Shown: positions 34,775 to 46,621 of the stretch, piece by piece
Position numbering within the stretch: position 1 is the first letter of the stretch
Layout: each line of letters opens with the position of its first letter
Assembly: GCA_910574455.1 (NCBI GenBank)
Contig: CAJSYZ010000009.1
Span: 4,171,040 to 4,235,039, forward strand
Reading direction: 5' to 3'
DNA: 64,000 bases
DNA from: Trichaptum fuscoviolaceum
Lineage: Eukaryota; Basidiomycota; Agaricomycetes; Hymenochaetales; Trichaptaceae
The notes under the pieces: generated by a model
The model's database searches: none
Told to the model about the DNA's origin: nothing
Seen by the model: only the letters and a program-made list of their open reading frames with translations
Translations under genes and position numbers: made by a program

Positions 34775-36500
34775 AAGTTCCAAATTTCCTCTCGGAAGCA
34801 CCTTCTTGTGCAACCTCCTTCCCAGGGTTCGCCTGACGGGCTCCCACCCTCTATCCCAAAAAAGGGTTTGAACAAACAAGACATAACTTAACGGATTTGG
34901 GTAGGAGCCGTCAGGCGACCCCTGGCATAATACTTTTTAGCGAGCTCCCGCTCACCGCGGGGCAAACAAGATCAAACTTGCCCCGCCGGTCCTAAATCGG
35001 GTAATGGGCCCGTCACTTTCGATGGCGGGCTCAATACCTCTCTCAACTTTGGTCATAATACTACAGAATCTTGTACATAGCATTATAATAGTAATTTGGA
35101 GCCTTTACATTATGAAATATAATTTTATTTGTATGAATTTGGACTGAAGATCTTGCTCAATAGCTACCTTTTTTACAGCCTATTTTAATTCACTCCAGAC
35201 GTATTTGCATATAATAACTTTACATAAAGTATTATATGATATACCATAATGTATTACAGAAAGAATTATAACCTTTAAGTACTTCAATGCAAAGTTATTG
35301 AGCCCGCCATCGAAAGTGGCGGGCCCATTACCCGATTTAGGACCGGCGGGGCAAGTTTGATCTTGTTTGCCCCGCGGTGAGCGGGAGCTCGCTAAAAAGT
35401 ATTATGCCAGGGGTCGCCTGACGGCTCCTACCCAAATCCGTTAAGTTATGTCTTGTTTGTTCAAACCCTTTTTTGGAACAGAGGGTGGGAGCCCGTCAGG
35501 CGAACCCTGGGAAGGAGGTTGCTTCTTGTGCGTCAATGTCTTCCTCAGTTTACCCCTCTTGGGCACGCTCGTGCGCTTCCGCGTCAACTACACACACCGA
35601 AGGAAAATAAATATGCTGCAGTGGTTGATACTGAAGGTCACTAAGGGAACTGGGATCGGGCATCAGGATGAGAGGGCTGATGCATGGGTAAGCACATATG
35701 TTGAGGAGGGTGTAGTCGATTATTGAGGTGTGTTTACCGCTTCTTGTCTAATCTACATTGACTGACTCCTCACTAACTTAGTGCTGGCCCCTGGGGCGGA
35801 CATACACATCACTGTCCCAACCATGTTGTTCTGGCTCTTATACTCGTTTGTCTGGTACAACCTGGCCAGCATCCGCCTCTGACAAATTTCGAGCTTCGTC
35901 GTCTCGCTTCTCTCACCTTCTTTCCTCTCTATCATCTCACCAAGTCTTTCACGGATGTGCTCGAGGATGCCATTTGCACTCGTTCTGTTTCTCCCTGCCA
36001 AGTCCGCGCTTTTCGTCCTGACGGGCCGTGCAATCACGACAGACGCTTTTCTTCCATCTTGCACCCGTCCCTTCCGCGATGCGTACAGGAATGTGTTGAA
36101 CGCGCTGCTTGCTCCATCTGAGCTTGCGTGGCCTTTCAAAACCCTCGCTCCCCCCGCATGCTTGGCGTCGTCCTATGCGAAGTTTTTTCACGGGCTCTAC
36201 CTCGTGCTCGTTCACCAACCGCTATATACGTGTCTCGGCGCATTGAATCCCGATATCCAGTCGCGTCGCACCTAACCTGCACAGGGTTGCTTACCCCGCA
36301 CTTTATGTTACCCTGCTGGGTGCGAGCTCCGTGACCCTCTGTTCTCTGGACGTTGTACATGTGAGGCTGAGCGCTCTGTCACCCTTCACCCTTGGCATTG
36401 TCTCCGCACAACTCTCGCCGAGGAAGGCGCACGCCCGCTCTGGCAGGCCTGGTGGGCGACGTGGATCGGAGTAAACTTTACTTCTTGGGATGAGCCCGGT
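34775..36500 (+). pseudogene. Family B copy B2, interrupted by a transposon and internally deleted
   Basis: Left of the element (about 34778-34810) TTCCTCTCGGAAGC matches B1 exon 1. Right of it (35531 on) the gene resumes with VNVFLSLPLLGTLVRFRVNYT. Further matches are LPAKSALFVLTGRAITTDA (about 35995) and RPFRDAYRNVLNALLAPSEL (about 36070), then CSLDVVHVRLSAL (about 36340-36380), where the carrier Pro is changed. After that the acidic loop and intron 2 of B1 are missing, and the sequence jumps to the last exon (CATTGTCTCCGCACAACTC and onward). Frame changes occur between these blocks. The 3' flank still resembles that of B1, so B2 is a fairly recent duplicate. Its first 75 bases or so of coding sequence are absent. 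Confidence 0.8.
34811..35521. mobile_element. 711-bp foldback DNA transposon with 226-bp terminal inverted repeats
   Basis: The arms at 34811-35036 and 35296-35521 are near-perfect reverse complements, both starting CAACCTCCTTCCCAGGG from the outside. Only a few mismatches were noticed (for example ATCC/GTTC near 34854). The core of about 260 bp is AT-rich and has no coding capacity. The element is flanked by an exact 9-bp direct repeat CTTCTTGTG (34802-34810 and 35522-35530). Long TIRs and a 9-bp target duplication fit a non-autonomous Mutator-like element (family knowledge; the superfamily is inferred). It sits inside exon 1 of carrier copy B2. Confidence 0.88.
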
Positions 36501-37391
36501 TAGGTCAGACTTTTGGACCCTGATCGGGATCTGGTTCGTATATGTGTTTAAGGTTTTTGTGCTACAATCTTGGTTTATGGTCTTAGATTTGCGTTTTTGT
36601 GCTTACTGACCACTTGATCAGACTCACCAATATTCTACCCTCTTCTGCAAACAGGGTGCTGCGTAGGTGAAGTAAACGTAGTGCAGAATGAGAGGAAAAG
36701 AAGGCCCACAAACATCCAGTCAGAACGATCAGTCCGGGGATGTTACGCGCTACTGATCCTGTCTTTTGTTCGTCGTCATTGATGAACACGACGACAATGG
36801 CCGACACATCAAAACCTTACAATCCACGCGCCCCTTTTATTTTGGTCTGTGGCTTCCTTCCTGAGGCCTTACATCTGCTTCGTTGGTCTCTGTGTGTTAT
36901 CGGTGGTGAAGGAACTATGCGCACTTATTCTTAGGCTAAACAATGTACGTGTGTACGTCGCATATTCATACTCTTCTCTAAGCATTGGTTTCCATGTAGA
37001 AGGCACTTTTCCGTAGCAATCTCGAACCATAGAAAGAAGAACCTAGAATGATAGTAATGATGCTAAGCGGTGAAATCAAAGCACGAAGCCCTTTTAGCTC
37101 CTTGACTCAGAGGCTCCCGTGTATCCACAGAAGATTGATAAAGAAGACACATGAAGCCCGAATTGATCTATGTAACCTTCTTCTTTTACGACTGTGAGTG
37201 TTAAGAACTATTAATGAAGTCTTTGATGCTATGCTTAACTATTAGCATCAAGGATAAGTAATTAAAGAAATTAGTTACTAAGAAGCATGGTCGCAATCAA
37301 TCAAAACTTAAATCGTAGTCAATGGATTGGGTATATCACACCAACAACTTTCTGTTGTGTGCTCCCCCCATTACTCCTTCTACCTCCAGGC
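36501..37391. other. Intergenic between B2 and B3
   Basis: The first 100 bases are the 3' flank shared with B1 (TTGGTTTATGGTCTTAGA). The remainder is the 5' flank of B3. No other gene was seen. Confidence 0.4.
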
Positions 37392-38741
37392 ATGTCGTCT
37401 CGCACATTTTGCGACGACGCCAAGGTCCTCCTACTCGTCTCAGTTATCTTACTCGTCCTACTGAACAAAAACCCATTCAGATATCACTTCGTGCTAGATA
37501 TGCTCATATTTGTCGTCCCACTCTTCGGGGTACTTGTGCGCTTCCGCGTGAACTATACTCCAAAGGAGGAGGTGATCAGGACGGAAGGTGTGGACTCTAC
37601 CGTGCTGGAGAGTGGGCAGCAAGTTGGAGCTGGAGAGAGCCGCACAGAAAAGGATGGAGAGAAAGTGCGCGGTTACGCACATATGGTTAGGAAGGTATTT
37701 GTGGTTGAGGTGCGATTCTCATTTTTCTCTCCGCATTATAATGTATTGAGAGACGTATCTACACTTCATAGCGCTGGAGTGGCCTATACAAGTCCACTGT
37801 CCCTTGTCTCCTCTTTTGGCTCACTTCCGCTCTCATTCGGCCCCATATTCGGAGAATTGCGCGCTCCCTCGTCTCCCGTCTTCCATATCCCTTCATCTCC
37901 TTCATCTCTGCTGTATACTACGAATTCACTCTCCGGGCGGCTGCCGAGTCCGTCCTATTCGTCCCCGTGAAGGTGACGTTTTTGGTCTTGACGTGCCGCG
38001 CGATCACAACGGATGTTCTCCTGCCCTTTTACTCCCAGCCTCTTCGAGACGTGAGTAAGAAGGCTCTACGCGCACTGTTCACACCGACTGAGCGCGCTCA
38101 TCCTTTCAAATCGCTCGTTTCCCCTCGCATGCGTGGAGTCGTACTCTGCGAGCTCCTCCACAGTCTCTATGTTCCGCTTGTCTTCCAGCCTCTCCTCAGC
38201 GACATGTACTCAGGTGGTGGCTTCCTCCTGCGCTTCATCCCTGCTTCCGCCCCACTGGTGATTAACATATCAGTCGACTTGCTCCAGTACGTAATACTCT
38301 ACGGACTCACCGCAGCGATTTTGTGTCCATTGGATGTTGTCAAAACCAGACTGAGCGTTTTGCACCCCGATGTGGTCGATGACGAGCCATATGGTGACAG
38401 TTCTCTTGAGCCTGTCGAGAATGAAGGACGATTCATACAACTTGACGATGGAGACGCTGAAGAGAAGGTCGACGAGAAAGAGGGTGACGAACCGCTGGAA
38501 GCTGCGAGTTTAGCCGAAGAAACCACAGGTCATGTGCACAGGAACCCTAAGGCTTTTCTGTGGGTTCAACGTACTCATCTTTATTTTCATTCACCATGCT
38601 GACTCTATTATAAATTGTTTTCCTAGGCTCCGCCCTGCTCCCTATACCGGTTTCTGGCATTGCCTCCGCACGGTGATTGCCGAGGAAGGACCATGGGTGC
38701 TCCTGCGTGCATGGTGGTCGACGTACATTCCTGGTGTGTGA
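37392..38741 (+). CDS. Family B member B3: divergent mitochondrial-carrier-like protein
   Basis: Three exons (37392-37709, 37772-38559, 38627-38741) encode 406 residues with intron positions identical to B1. The N-terminal hydrophobic segment (VLLLVSVILLVLL) is followed by VPLFGVLVRFRVNYTP. The middle motif is VPVKVTFLVLTCRAITTD, and the third, complete carrier motif is CPLDVVKTRLSVL. An acidic loop (Asp/Glu-rich, about 38370-38520) precedes the last helix (FWHCLRTVIAEEGPWVLLRAWW). A longer insert near GGGFLLRFIPASAP distinguishes it from B1. It faces the A3 gene, with stop codons only about 200 bp apart. Membrane transport is the family expectation; the cargo is unknown. Confidence 0.77.
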
Positions 38742-38946
38742 TAGGCATAACTTTCCATTGCAAAGTAGTTCAGAGTGCGGTCCTTTTGCTAAGAGCTGCA
38801 GAACGTTCGGAACGAAGATACTTTTTTTGTCTGTCACTCTTCGCTTTTCAGTTTGCTTCACTCTATATATTATCCATAAATCAATTACATTGCAGGAGTC
38901 AGTATACAAGAGGCTTGAATGAAATGGTAAGCATGGTAATGTGCGA

Positions 38947-41900
38947 TCACACCCTGCTTGCGCCGTTATTGTCCTCCGATGCGGACGGGACTTCCTCAAT
39001 CTCACTAGGCGAGGTAACCCCCTTTTCTATGTCTCGCGGAGGGATCTGCTCTCCATATGAAAGCTCCAGCGCCTCTGTATTTACCGGTGCAGTCAATAAG
39101 GCGCGTTCATCCAAAGTGGCAAGATGGTTGTCCGGTTGACCTTGGCCATCCGGTTGGGTCACGATGTCTGTTAGTGTCATTGCCAGAGGTCTCGAATCCT
39201 CATCAAGTGCGCTAGGTGGGCTTGGTTGGTGTAGAGTAGCTGCGTTGTCGTCCAACCCGATTTCTACTGCAAGATGAAGGTCATGGTTGCCGGCCTGCTC
39301 GATTGCCAGTGTCATATCTTGTAGCTCCTCTTTCTCGCGTGCTTCATTTAGTATGGGGCATACGTCCTCGTGGAACTTCTTCACGAGATCTTTGTATCCC
39401 CAAAGCAAGTGCCTAATTGCTGATTCGACCCGGGTCCATTCTACACTATCAAAGCCAAATGATCTGATTAGATTCGCAATGTGCGTTGGCTGAGGTCCTC
39501 ACCTCCCATCTCCCCAAGCCCGGACCCAGTTCATGATGGTGTTCACACACTCGGGGTCACTAAATGACTTTTGCAAAGATCTACGAAACTCGTCCATCAC
39601 TTTCTCTGCAGGGCTTCCCGATGAAGAAGCCTCGGGTGCCTTGGTTTCTTCCTGTATGACCCTTTCCCCAGATTCGACGTCGCCTTCCGTGTTCCCTGCA
39701 TGAGAGGATACACATATCTGCTCCCGAATATAGCGACCGAGGTAGACAAGTGCCTTCTTTATCAATATCAAGAACCCCATGATTGGATACGCAATACGGC
39801 GAATGATTCCGGAAAGCAGATACGGGTTTGGCCATTCGCGATCCCTGCCTATGGCATAGTTTAGACGTGCTACACGGTTATCGATCCCGAATGCCCTGTA
39901 TTGAAATGTCAGCTCAAACTTGGCGTTGCATGAGAAAGACGAGATACCAGTAGATGTTGCGTTGCAGGTGCAAGTTCTGCTTGAACTTTTCGTACGGCCG
40001 CTTTCCTATCTTCCAAATCCAATGCGCGCCTATCGTAATCTGCTTCATGAAAGCCCTGACCCATCCAGCCCAGATGGACTCGTGCTTGAGCTGGTATATA
40101 AACCAAAGCGTGACTACCAGTAAGCACATGCCGTGTAACCCAGTGAGAATGTTCGTTGAGATCGAGACGTATCGAGGCTGGCTATCAATCAGACTCTGTG
40201 CGGATCTTGAGATGAACAACGACGGACCTGCAGAGACAGATATGCAAAAATATTCAGGCCAATGACGAAAGCGACAGCTGCGATGACGAGGAAGAGCATG
40301 GGTGCCTTGTTGAACCACAAGCGAATGAGTTTCGGAGGAGAACGAGAGTGGTATCTTCAATGCTTATCAGTCTTTCCTGATTTGTAGATAAAGCAAATCA
40401 CGCACATTGACGACTTCCTCCACGTCAATCCCAACAGGCTACTCACTCCCGAGGAAACACTAAACACAAGCGACAAGAACCAGAAGAGGTTGACTACTCC
40501 CCTCAAAGACTCAGATGATTCCGACTGTAATGGTGCGTAAGTGAACTGCAGTGTGGTCGCTGTCACGCTCGAGAAGAAGGTAGCGATTGTCGTCAAGTTG
40601 ATGTATCGGGTTGTGTCCCTCTCCATCTCATCAACAAGGAATTTCGGTAAGGCTGAGTCAGAAGTCAGAGTGGGTAAGAGTGTAAAGAAGACTGAAAATC
40701 CTTACATTCCTTTCCGAACGTCTTCATCTCTTCCACTACATTTCCCGCATCGAGCTTGAATAATTTCTCTTCGATGAGGTCCGTTTTATTAAGCTCAGCG
40801 CTTACGCCAATCATTGTCGATTCCAGTGCGGGAAAGAGTTCGTAGTGTATATATTTCGGACACTCCACTAGCTGACCGCGAATTAAAAGGACTGGATCAG
40901 GTAGATGTGAGATTTAGCGTAGAATGTTCTTAAGAGATCAGTGATCCTTACCCAGAATCTTCTTCACCCCATACTAGGAGAGGTAAGGCATTAAGACTAA
41001 AAAATCAGAAAATAGTTCCATCACTCACTGAGAGACATTCTGACCATTGTTTCAGCATTCGAAAGTAGAACGCATGTTTCTGACGGTACATGCTGGTTCG
41101 AAAGCGCTCGATGGATGAATGCAGCTGTTTGAGGGAAATGACCATATCACACATTGCAATGTGCGTCTCTACAGCTACATTAACACTAACCAGAGAATTT
41201 TCATTAAAAGTCACGCACCATCTTGTCTAGCAAGCGAGACAGACTCCAGCTTTTGTATGGGTACAAGTAGCTGATCACGTATGAGCTCCAAAGCATCAAT
41301 GGATTCTTTAAAACTTCCGACGATCTTATAGTGAGCTATAAGATGATCAAGCTAATCATGTCAAGACGCAAAACTCAGCATAACAAAAGATATTGTAATG
41401 TACTTCTCCCATCATTGTTTTGCACACTCTAGCAGAGAATCTCGTATAAGTCTGGAGTCGAGTAAAGCGGAGAAAGACATACTTCCTATGCTCGTTACCC
41501 CTTTGCTGAAGGACCATAATCGTGTCTGCTGCTATCCATTCTCCAGTGGCGCTAGTCGAATCCGCTGAATAGAAGACACGAGATATGTATGTCTTATACA
41601 GCTTCTCGAAGTCCTCTAGGTTCTGCGCCGCAAACCACTCATTAGCAGCTTAGAAACAAGCATGGTTACCAACGGAATCCTTTTCAAAACACGCGCTATA
41701 TTACTCACAGTTCTCTTCGAACGCCAGCAAAGCTTCGGCGACACCGCACATCGCCGTTTCCAGCTCGGAGAAGAGGACGTCGTGAATGAACTCCAAGCAT
41801 TCGACAAAATTACCATCAAATACGAGGCCTATACCACGATCATTAGAAACCGAGCTGCGATATGATTGCCTTTAATCCGTACCGTAGATTTTATCCCATC

Positions 41901-42932
41901 CATCCTTTGCGAGGAGATATTAGTCCTTTGCATATGCTATGGGTACTTTTACTCACACGAGTGAAGCGAGCCCATTGGTTAACTTTATCTAGATAAAGTG
42001 CAAAGTCCTGGTGCGGGCTCTGAGCGAAGCCACGTACGGAGTTATCAAGCCTATCGAAGGAGTCTTCCACATCGCCCATCGCATTCGGCCTCCCTAAATT
42101 ATCATCACCATTTATGTAATAGCTTCGCCCACAAAAACAGGACCACGTACCATAGATAGTCATATCAAAAGCCTTCTCCAGACTTTGTACGGGATCAAGT
42201 AGGCCTTTCTGTAGTAGTTCTACCTTTTCAATCATTCTTTGGTCGCCCCTGACAATGTCCAAGTGTGAAATGAAGCATCCCAACTATCTCTTGTCACTCC
42301 GAGACTATGTATTCGCTCAATATAGATCTCAAACGTACCTCCGCCTGCATCTTTTCACATTCGCTAGAATAGAATCAGAACTGACTCGATGAGATAGATG
42401 AAGCGTGGTACCTTTTGTGTTTCGCGCATCTGTCTCTGTATCTCGCGATCGTTTCGTCGTTTGGCCAACTGTCTATTTATGCATTTGAGCCAATACGATT
42501 TCCATCATCAAATACATGTTATTACTCACTGTCGCTGACAATCTCCACGATCGCGGTATTATGGCTGTGAGATTCCCGGGTAGTAGTGTCTGCTACTTCC
42601 GGCGAGTCTTCGCCTTGATGCGAAGGTCCGTTGGTTTGCTGAGTTGTCCCTGCATTGCAAATGAGCCAACATGAGTAGATGACAAGTGGAAGAATTGCCT
42701 CTTACCATTTTCTTGACCGGCCTTCTGGCGCAGAAGGTCGCGGATTTCCTCTGTGGCACCCACAAGCCGGAGAAGGATATCGCTCGGTACTTGCGTCAAA
42801 TTGCCACCGTGACCTTATTACGTTCAATCTTTCAATAATGTGTGCAAATGAAAAGCGCAAACCTATTTCTCGATCTATGAAAGTACGTGAGCCTGAATCC
42901 ATGATTTTAACCAAGAATTACGAACCAGACAT
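38947..42932 (-). CDS. Family A member A3: complete 21-exon membrane protein
   Basis: This is the best reference member. Reading leftward, exon 1 is ATGTCTG (42932-42926), exon 2 is 12 nt (42874-42863), exon 3 is 42813-42706, and so on to exon 21 (39445-38947). All phases agree and give 964 residues. Module 1 (residues about 103-250: CEKMQAE, GCFISHLDIVRGD, VECLEFIHDVLFSELETAM) uses exons of 25, 133, 137, 22 and 120 nt. Module 2 (about 304-466: CKTMMGE, DHLIAHYKIVG, KHAFYFRMLKQW, VECPKYIHYELFPALE) uses 25, 133, 146, 22 and 162 nt. Four membrane segments follow (about 485-640; INLTTIATFFSSVTATTLQF is the first), then a tail with LLWGYKDLVKKF and an acidic end. The membrane block resembles, in layout only, the domains of unknown function common in Agaricomycetes. 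Function unknown. Confidence 0.85.
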
Positions 42933-43309
42933 ATCGTCGACAACGAAAGGAAGGATGCAGTAAGTGGGAGAGAAGAGAATCCCCGTCGCCAAAGACTCCT
43001 TTGTTGAAGGACAACTACAATTCAAGTTAAGCGCCGGCCAAATCTTAGTAAGCCGAGATCATCTCCGAAACCCCGCGAGTATCATCCACCCACTTATCCT
43101 GCACCTTTTAAAGATCTTGCTTCAATCGAGTTGTATCCCAGCAAACGTCTGAAGTGTGTTTTCGCAGTGGTTCGGGGCTTCACCGGCACCAGATACTTCC
43201 TCCTATCAAAGATCTCTATAGTCGCATAAAAATGTTTTGCCCTCGGAATTTTGAAGACAAGAGTCACGTTTGAGCCTTATATAGTTATAGCTTCAGATGG
43301 ACTCTGGCA

Positions 43310-43400
43310 GAGCAATAGAAGCAGATAGCGATGGGCACCAATCACTTCTCATATTGAGCGGTGATGAACGCTGGAAGATGAGTGTCAGTGGCACCGTGAC
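43310..43400 (-). promoter_or_regulatory. Repeated upstream block in front of A3
   Basis: The words AGCAGATAGCGATGGGC, CAATCACTTCTC and GCGGTGATGAACG occur here, roughly 400 bp upstream of the A3 start. They recur upstream of A4, A5 and A6. It may be a promoter element or just duplicated flank. Confidence 0.45.
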
Positions 43401-43644
43401 CTAGCCTAACTTAGTAAACCGGCTAATTTTTCTCCGTTCCCCGATTCGGACTGCGTAGTACTTAACAATCAACTCAGGAGTCAAGACTGTTCATAAGGGC
43501 CTTGCTCGCACCTTTCGACCTTTCTGCTGCGGTGGTGACACGTTAGACGCGATCGTTTGGTTGAATGATGCGCAATGGCGGAACTGGACGAGCGCGGTGA
43601 CGACGGAGAGTCCTTTGCTACCTTCTTTCTGTTCCTCACCCAGC

Positions 43645-44423
43645 ATGTCGTTCAGCACTTTTTGGACCGACACAAAGAACTTTTCGCTTGTCTTCCTCTA
43701 CCTCTTCCTTCGAGATGGCACACTCGTGTACTTCCGTGTCAAGTGCACACCAAAGGCAAAGGAAGAGGTTGCAGTAAGAGATAGGAGAGTCGGTGTTGGT
43801 GGGAGTGCGGAAAGCTACGCGGGTACGCACACATGTCAACGAGGGTGGATCTCTTTGAGGTGTATTTACCCCTTTTTATTCCTGATCTGCGCCGTCTGAA
43901 ACTCTACCATTATAGCGCTAGGGAGGATGGTACAAATTCACTGAACCAACCCTTCTGTTCTGACTCTGAACCTCGCCCATATCGTATATCTTGTCATAGA
44001 CAAATCTCTCGTGCAGTTGTTGCCCCCTCCGCTCACTTCCTTTTCCTTCGTCCCAGTTCTGCTCACCACAGACCCGCTCGGATATGAAATCTAATCTCTC
44101 TTGTTCCTCCTCACAAGCCTGAGGTCGCACTCTTCGTCCGGACGCGCTGAGCGATTACGACCGAGGCTTGTTCGCCATCTTGCTCCCGCCCCTCCCTCGA
44201 TGTGTACAAGATTGCGCTGATAAGTCCCTCTGAACTCGCGCAACCTCTCAGAGCTCTCTCCTCGTCGTGCATAATTGTCGTTGTCCTCTGTGAAGGCCTT
44301 CAGAAGGGGTTATCATACGCTTGTCCCGGCGTATTGAATCCATCGACCGCAAACGCCCTAATGTCACTGCCACGGAAGGTGGTCGACTCGGATATTGACG
44401 GGGTCTTGCTGGTGAAGAGCTAG
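43645..44423 (+). pseudogene. Family B copy B4, decayed
   Basis: The start ATGTCGTTCAGCACTTTTTGG corresponds to the B1/B3 start, followed by GTLVYFRVKCTPK, a worn form of GTLVRFRVNYTPK. The segment corresponding to the second membrane motif appears only as VALFVRTR, then a stop, then AITTEA (about 44130-44165), followed by SRPSLDVYKIALISPSELAQ. The third carrier motif was not found. Frame breaks and stops make it non-functional. It stands head-to-head with A3 and tail-to-tail with A4. Confidence 0.72.
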
Positions 44424-44733
44424 TCGGATATGTTGCATTACGATAGTTGAAGCGGCGAGGCGCCTACGGGAAAACAAAGCGGCGTAGTTGGCTACGCAGA
44501 ACGGCGCGTTCGTCGTGGAGATACTGACTAAGTAACTATTGGATGCGACGACTTTGTCCGAGTCGCGTCAGGATTTCTTTGCGAAACTTGAATCCGTGAG
44601 AAATGAGCTTCAAGCATTAAGTATTCAAGCTGAGTCGGCGTTCTGCCGCTGCTCGACCTTGTGGCCTTCAACACTCCTTTCCCGCTCACCAGATACGCAA
44701 GCTGCAACGTCTCTGTTGGCATTCTATTGCAAT
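44424..44733 (+). other. Coding-like remnant split by a transposon
   Basis: Left of the hAT-type element a helical frame (44539 on: QDFFAKLESVRNELQALS) and, in another frame, LLDLVAFNTPFPLTRY are visible. When the element and one target copy are ignored, the latter frame continues right of it (KKKVRYASGDEVVWNDAVM, about 45305-45360). It may be an unrecognised gene or remnant that was open when the element landed. Confidence 0.3.
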
Positions 44734-45278
44734 TAGTGAATGTCACGGGTTCAAACCCGCAGGTACAGGTACCTAACCCGCAGGTTCTCAGTTTTTAAAC
44801 TCGAAAAACCAGCCTGCAGGTTGTAAATCACAGGTACCTGGAACCCGCAGGTGTAACCTGCAGGTTTTGGAACAACCTGTAATACCTGTATACCTGTGTT
44901 TAAATTGCCTATTTTGGCTACTTCTTCCTTAAAGGGAGTATGTATTACATAACGGGTATATAGGATGACATAGTATCTGAGATTTACACATGACAGTAAC
45001 CATAAAATAAAACATTTAAAACCAAAATGGGTGACAAATAAGAACTGAGACCGGTTGGAATGTAATCACTTGTTACATTTTGTAGCCTTAAGACTCTAAA
45101 TATGGTAACTTTTCTTATAAATTAAGTCACAGGTACCTGCAGGTTTGCTCCAACTGAGAATCAACCTGCCAGGTTTGCCAAGACAGGTAACCTGTACCTG
45201 TAAACCTGTAAACCGCGGGTTTCTTGGCGGGTACCCGTGGCAGGTACACAGGTTTCACTCAACCCGTGACATTCACTA
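44734..45278. mobile_element. 545-bp hAT-type miniature element
   Basis: The termini are perfect inverted repeats of at least 18 bp, TAGTGAATGTCACGGGTT (44734-44751) and its reverse complement (45261-45278). They are flanked by an exact 8-bp duplication ATTGCAAT (44726-44733 and 45279-45286). Short TIRs beginning TAGTG and 8-bp duplications are hallmarks of the hAT superfamily. Inside both ends are many copies of CCTGCAGGT/ACCCGCAGGT/CAGGTACCTG words, as expected for subterminal transposase-binding repeats. There is no coding capacity, so mobilisation would need a transposase from elsewhere. Confidence 0.9.
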
Positions 45279-45286
45279 ATTGCAAT

Positions 45287-46621
45287 GCTGCGTTTCGGTG
45301 AAAAAAAAGGTGCGTTACGCGTCGGGAGACGAAGTGGTATGGAATGATGCTGTCATGGAAAAATATCGAAGTGTGGATGGAGACTCGGTATTGAATTGTG
45401 GTGCGCTTACTCTTCTCTTACTATCTATTATGTCATTCTAGACGTATGACTTTGGTGAAGACCGTACTAACTCATCGTCTCAACCTCCCTCACAGTATCC
45501 TTCGCGGCTCATCTTAAATCAGTCGCTCCATCTCTGTAAAGGTCATTTGCGATATAGTACTCGTGCTGTCATCTCCTCGTGCACTCCGCATCATGATGTA
45601 GGCGCCCTGACGTGCTACAGATCAATCGTGATCCTCTGCCTTCATTTGGTCTATCGCTGGGTGGATAAGCCCTGTCTTTTGAGCATGTGCAAACGGTGCA
45701 AACTCTTTACAGCTGTTACGCGTCACTCCGAGTCGCGGCGGAGTCTCGGCCTCATCGGCGGTTTCATTACAACTGACCTTTCGCGCAACCCTTCCGTGCT
45801 CACTTGCTCTTCAGGCACTGTTTCTCTAGCTTAAATCATATTCTCCTTGGGGTTCCAACGTGCCATGCTGATAAATTCTTTGCGATCGTTGATAATCGTC
45901 GACCCGTGAGTCCCCTTATTCCCACATACCTGACAATGACTAATTCTATGGTTAATGATCTGCTCAGTCTGTTGAGCAAGTCCTACGCTCAACGCAACTG
46001 TACTGAGGAAGACTTGAGTGCATGCAGTCAGTCATTCAGAGCCATCGCCCAGGTGCCTACATCACCAAAGTGGATACCATTATATCGGTCACGAACTCAG
46101 GCAAACACATCATGTGGTAGCTTCAAGTCTAAGTCAAAACGCGCAATTAAATACATAAGTACAAGCCTGAGTGCTGTGCGATTCTCTTCCTTTGTTTCTT
46201 TCTATGTTAACGCAGTCTAAACATCCTTCCATAGAGAGATTCCTTTGCGTTATTCGTTTAGCATTGAGGTAACTATGCAGTATGCACAAAGGCATTCCTA
46301 ATATGAAAATTCAGGCTGCGAATCTCCATGCTGTGCCGATTTCATGAAATAGAAAGCTGATTGAAACTCATTATTGACACCAATTAAGTTTCACATCTCT
46401 GGGTCATAGTAAAGCACAATCACAAGAGAAGATTCTGACTACATTGCAGTTCACTATACAGGAAATCTTAACAAGACAGTAAATACAGGCAAATGAGGTG
46501 AATGTTCATGTACTACGTCAAACTACTACGTGTACAACTAGGTACTACTTGCGCCCGTGAAAGCCCATACCTGGATATGCGCGTATAAGAATTTCACATA
46601 CCCCTGCTAAAAGCCTTGGCA
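45287..46621. other. Intergenic, no supported gene
   Basis: A coding-like continuation of the pre-element frame extends to about 45400. Frames at 45.5-46.2 kb show no domain. The last 400 bases are AT-rich 3' flank of A4. Confidence 0.3.

Noticed and set aside
38660..39139. 159-codon plus-strand frame
   Set aside because: It overlaps the last exon of B3 in a wrong frame and the A3 terminal exon in antisense.
44750..44800. GGTTCAAACCCGC looked like a tRNA T-arm
   Set aside because: It is part of the terminal repeat region of the hAT-type element and is matched by its reverse complement at the other end; no acceptor or anticodon stem.
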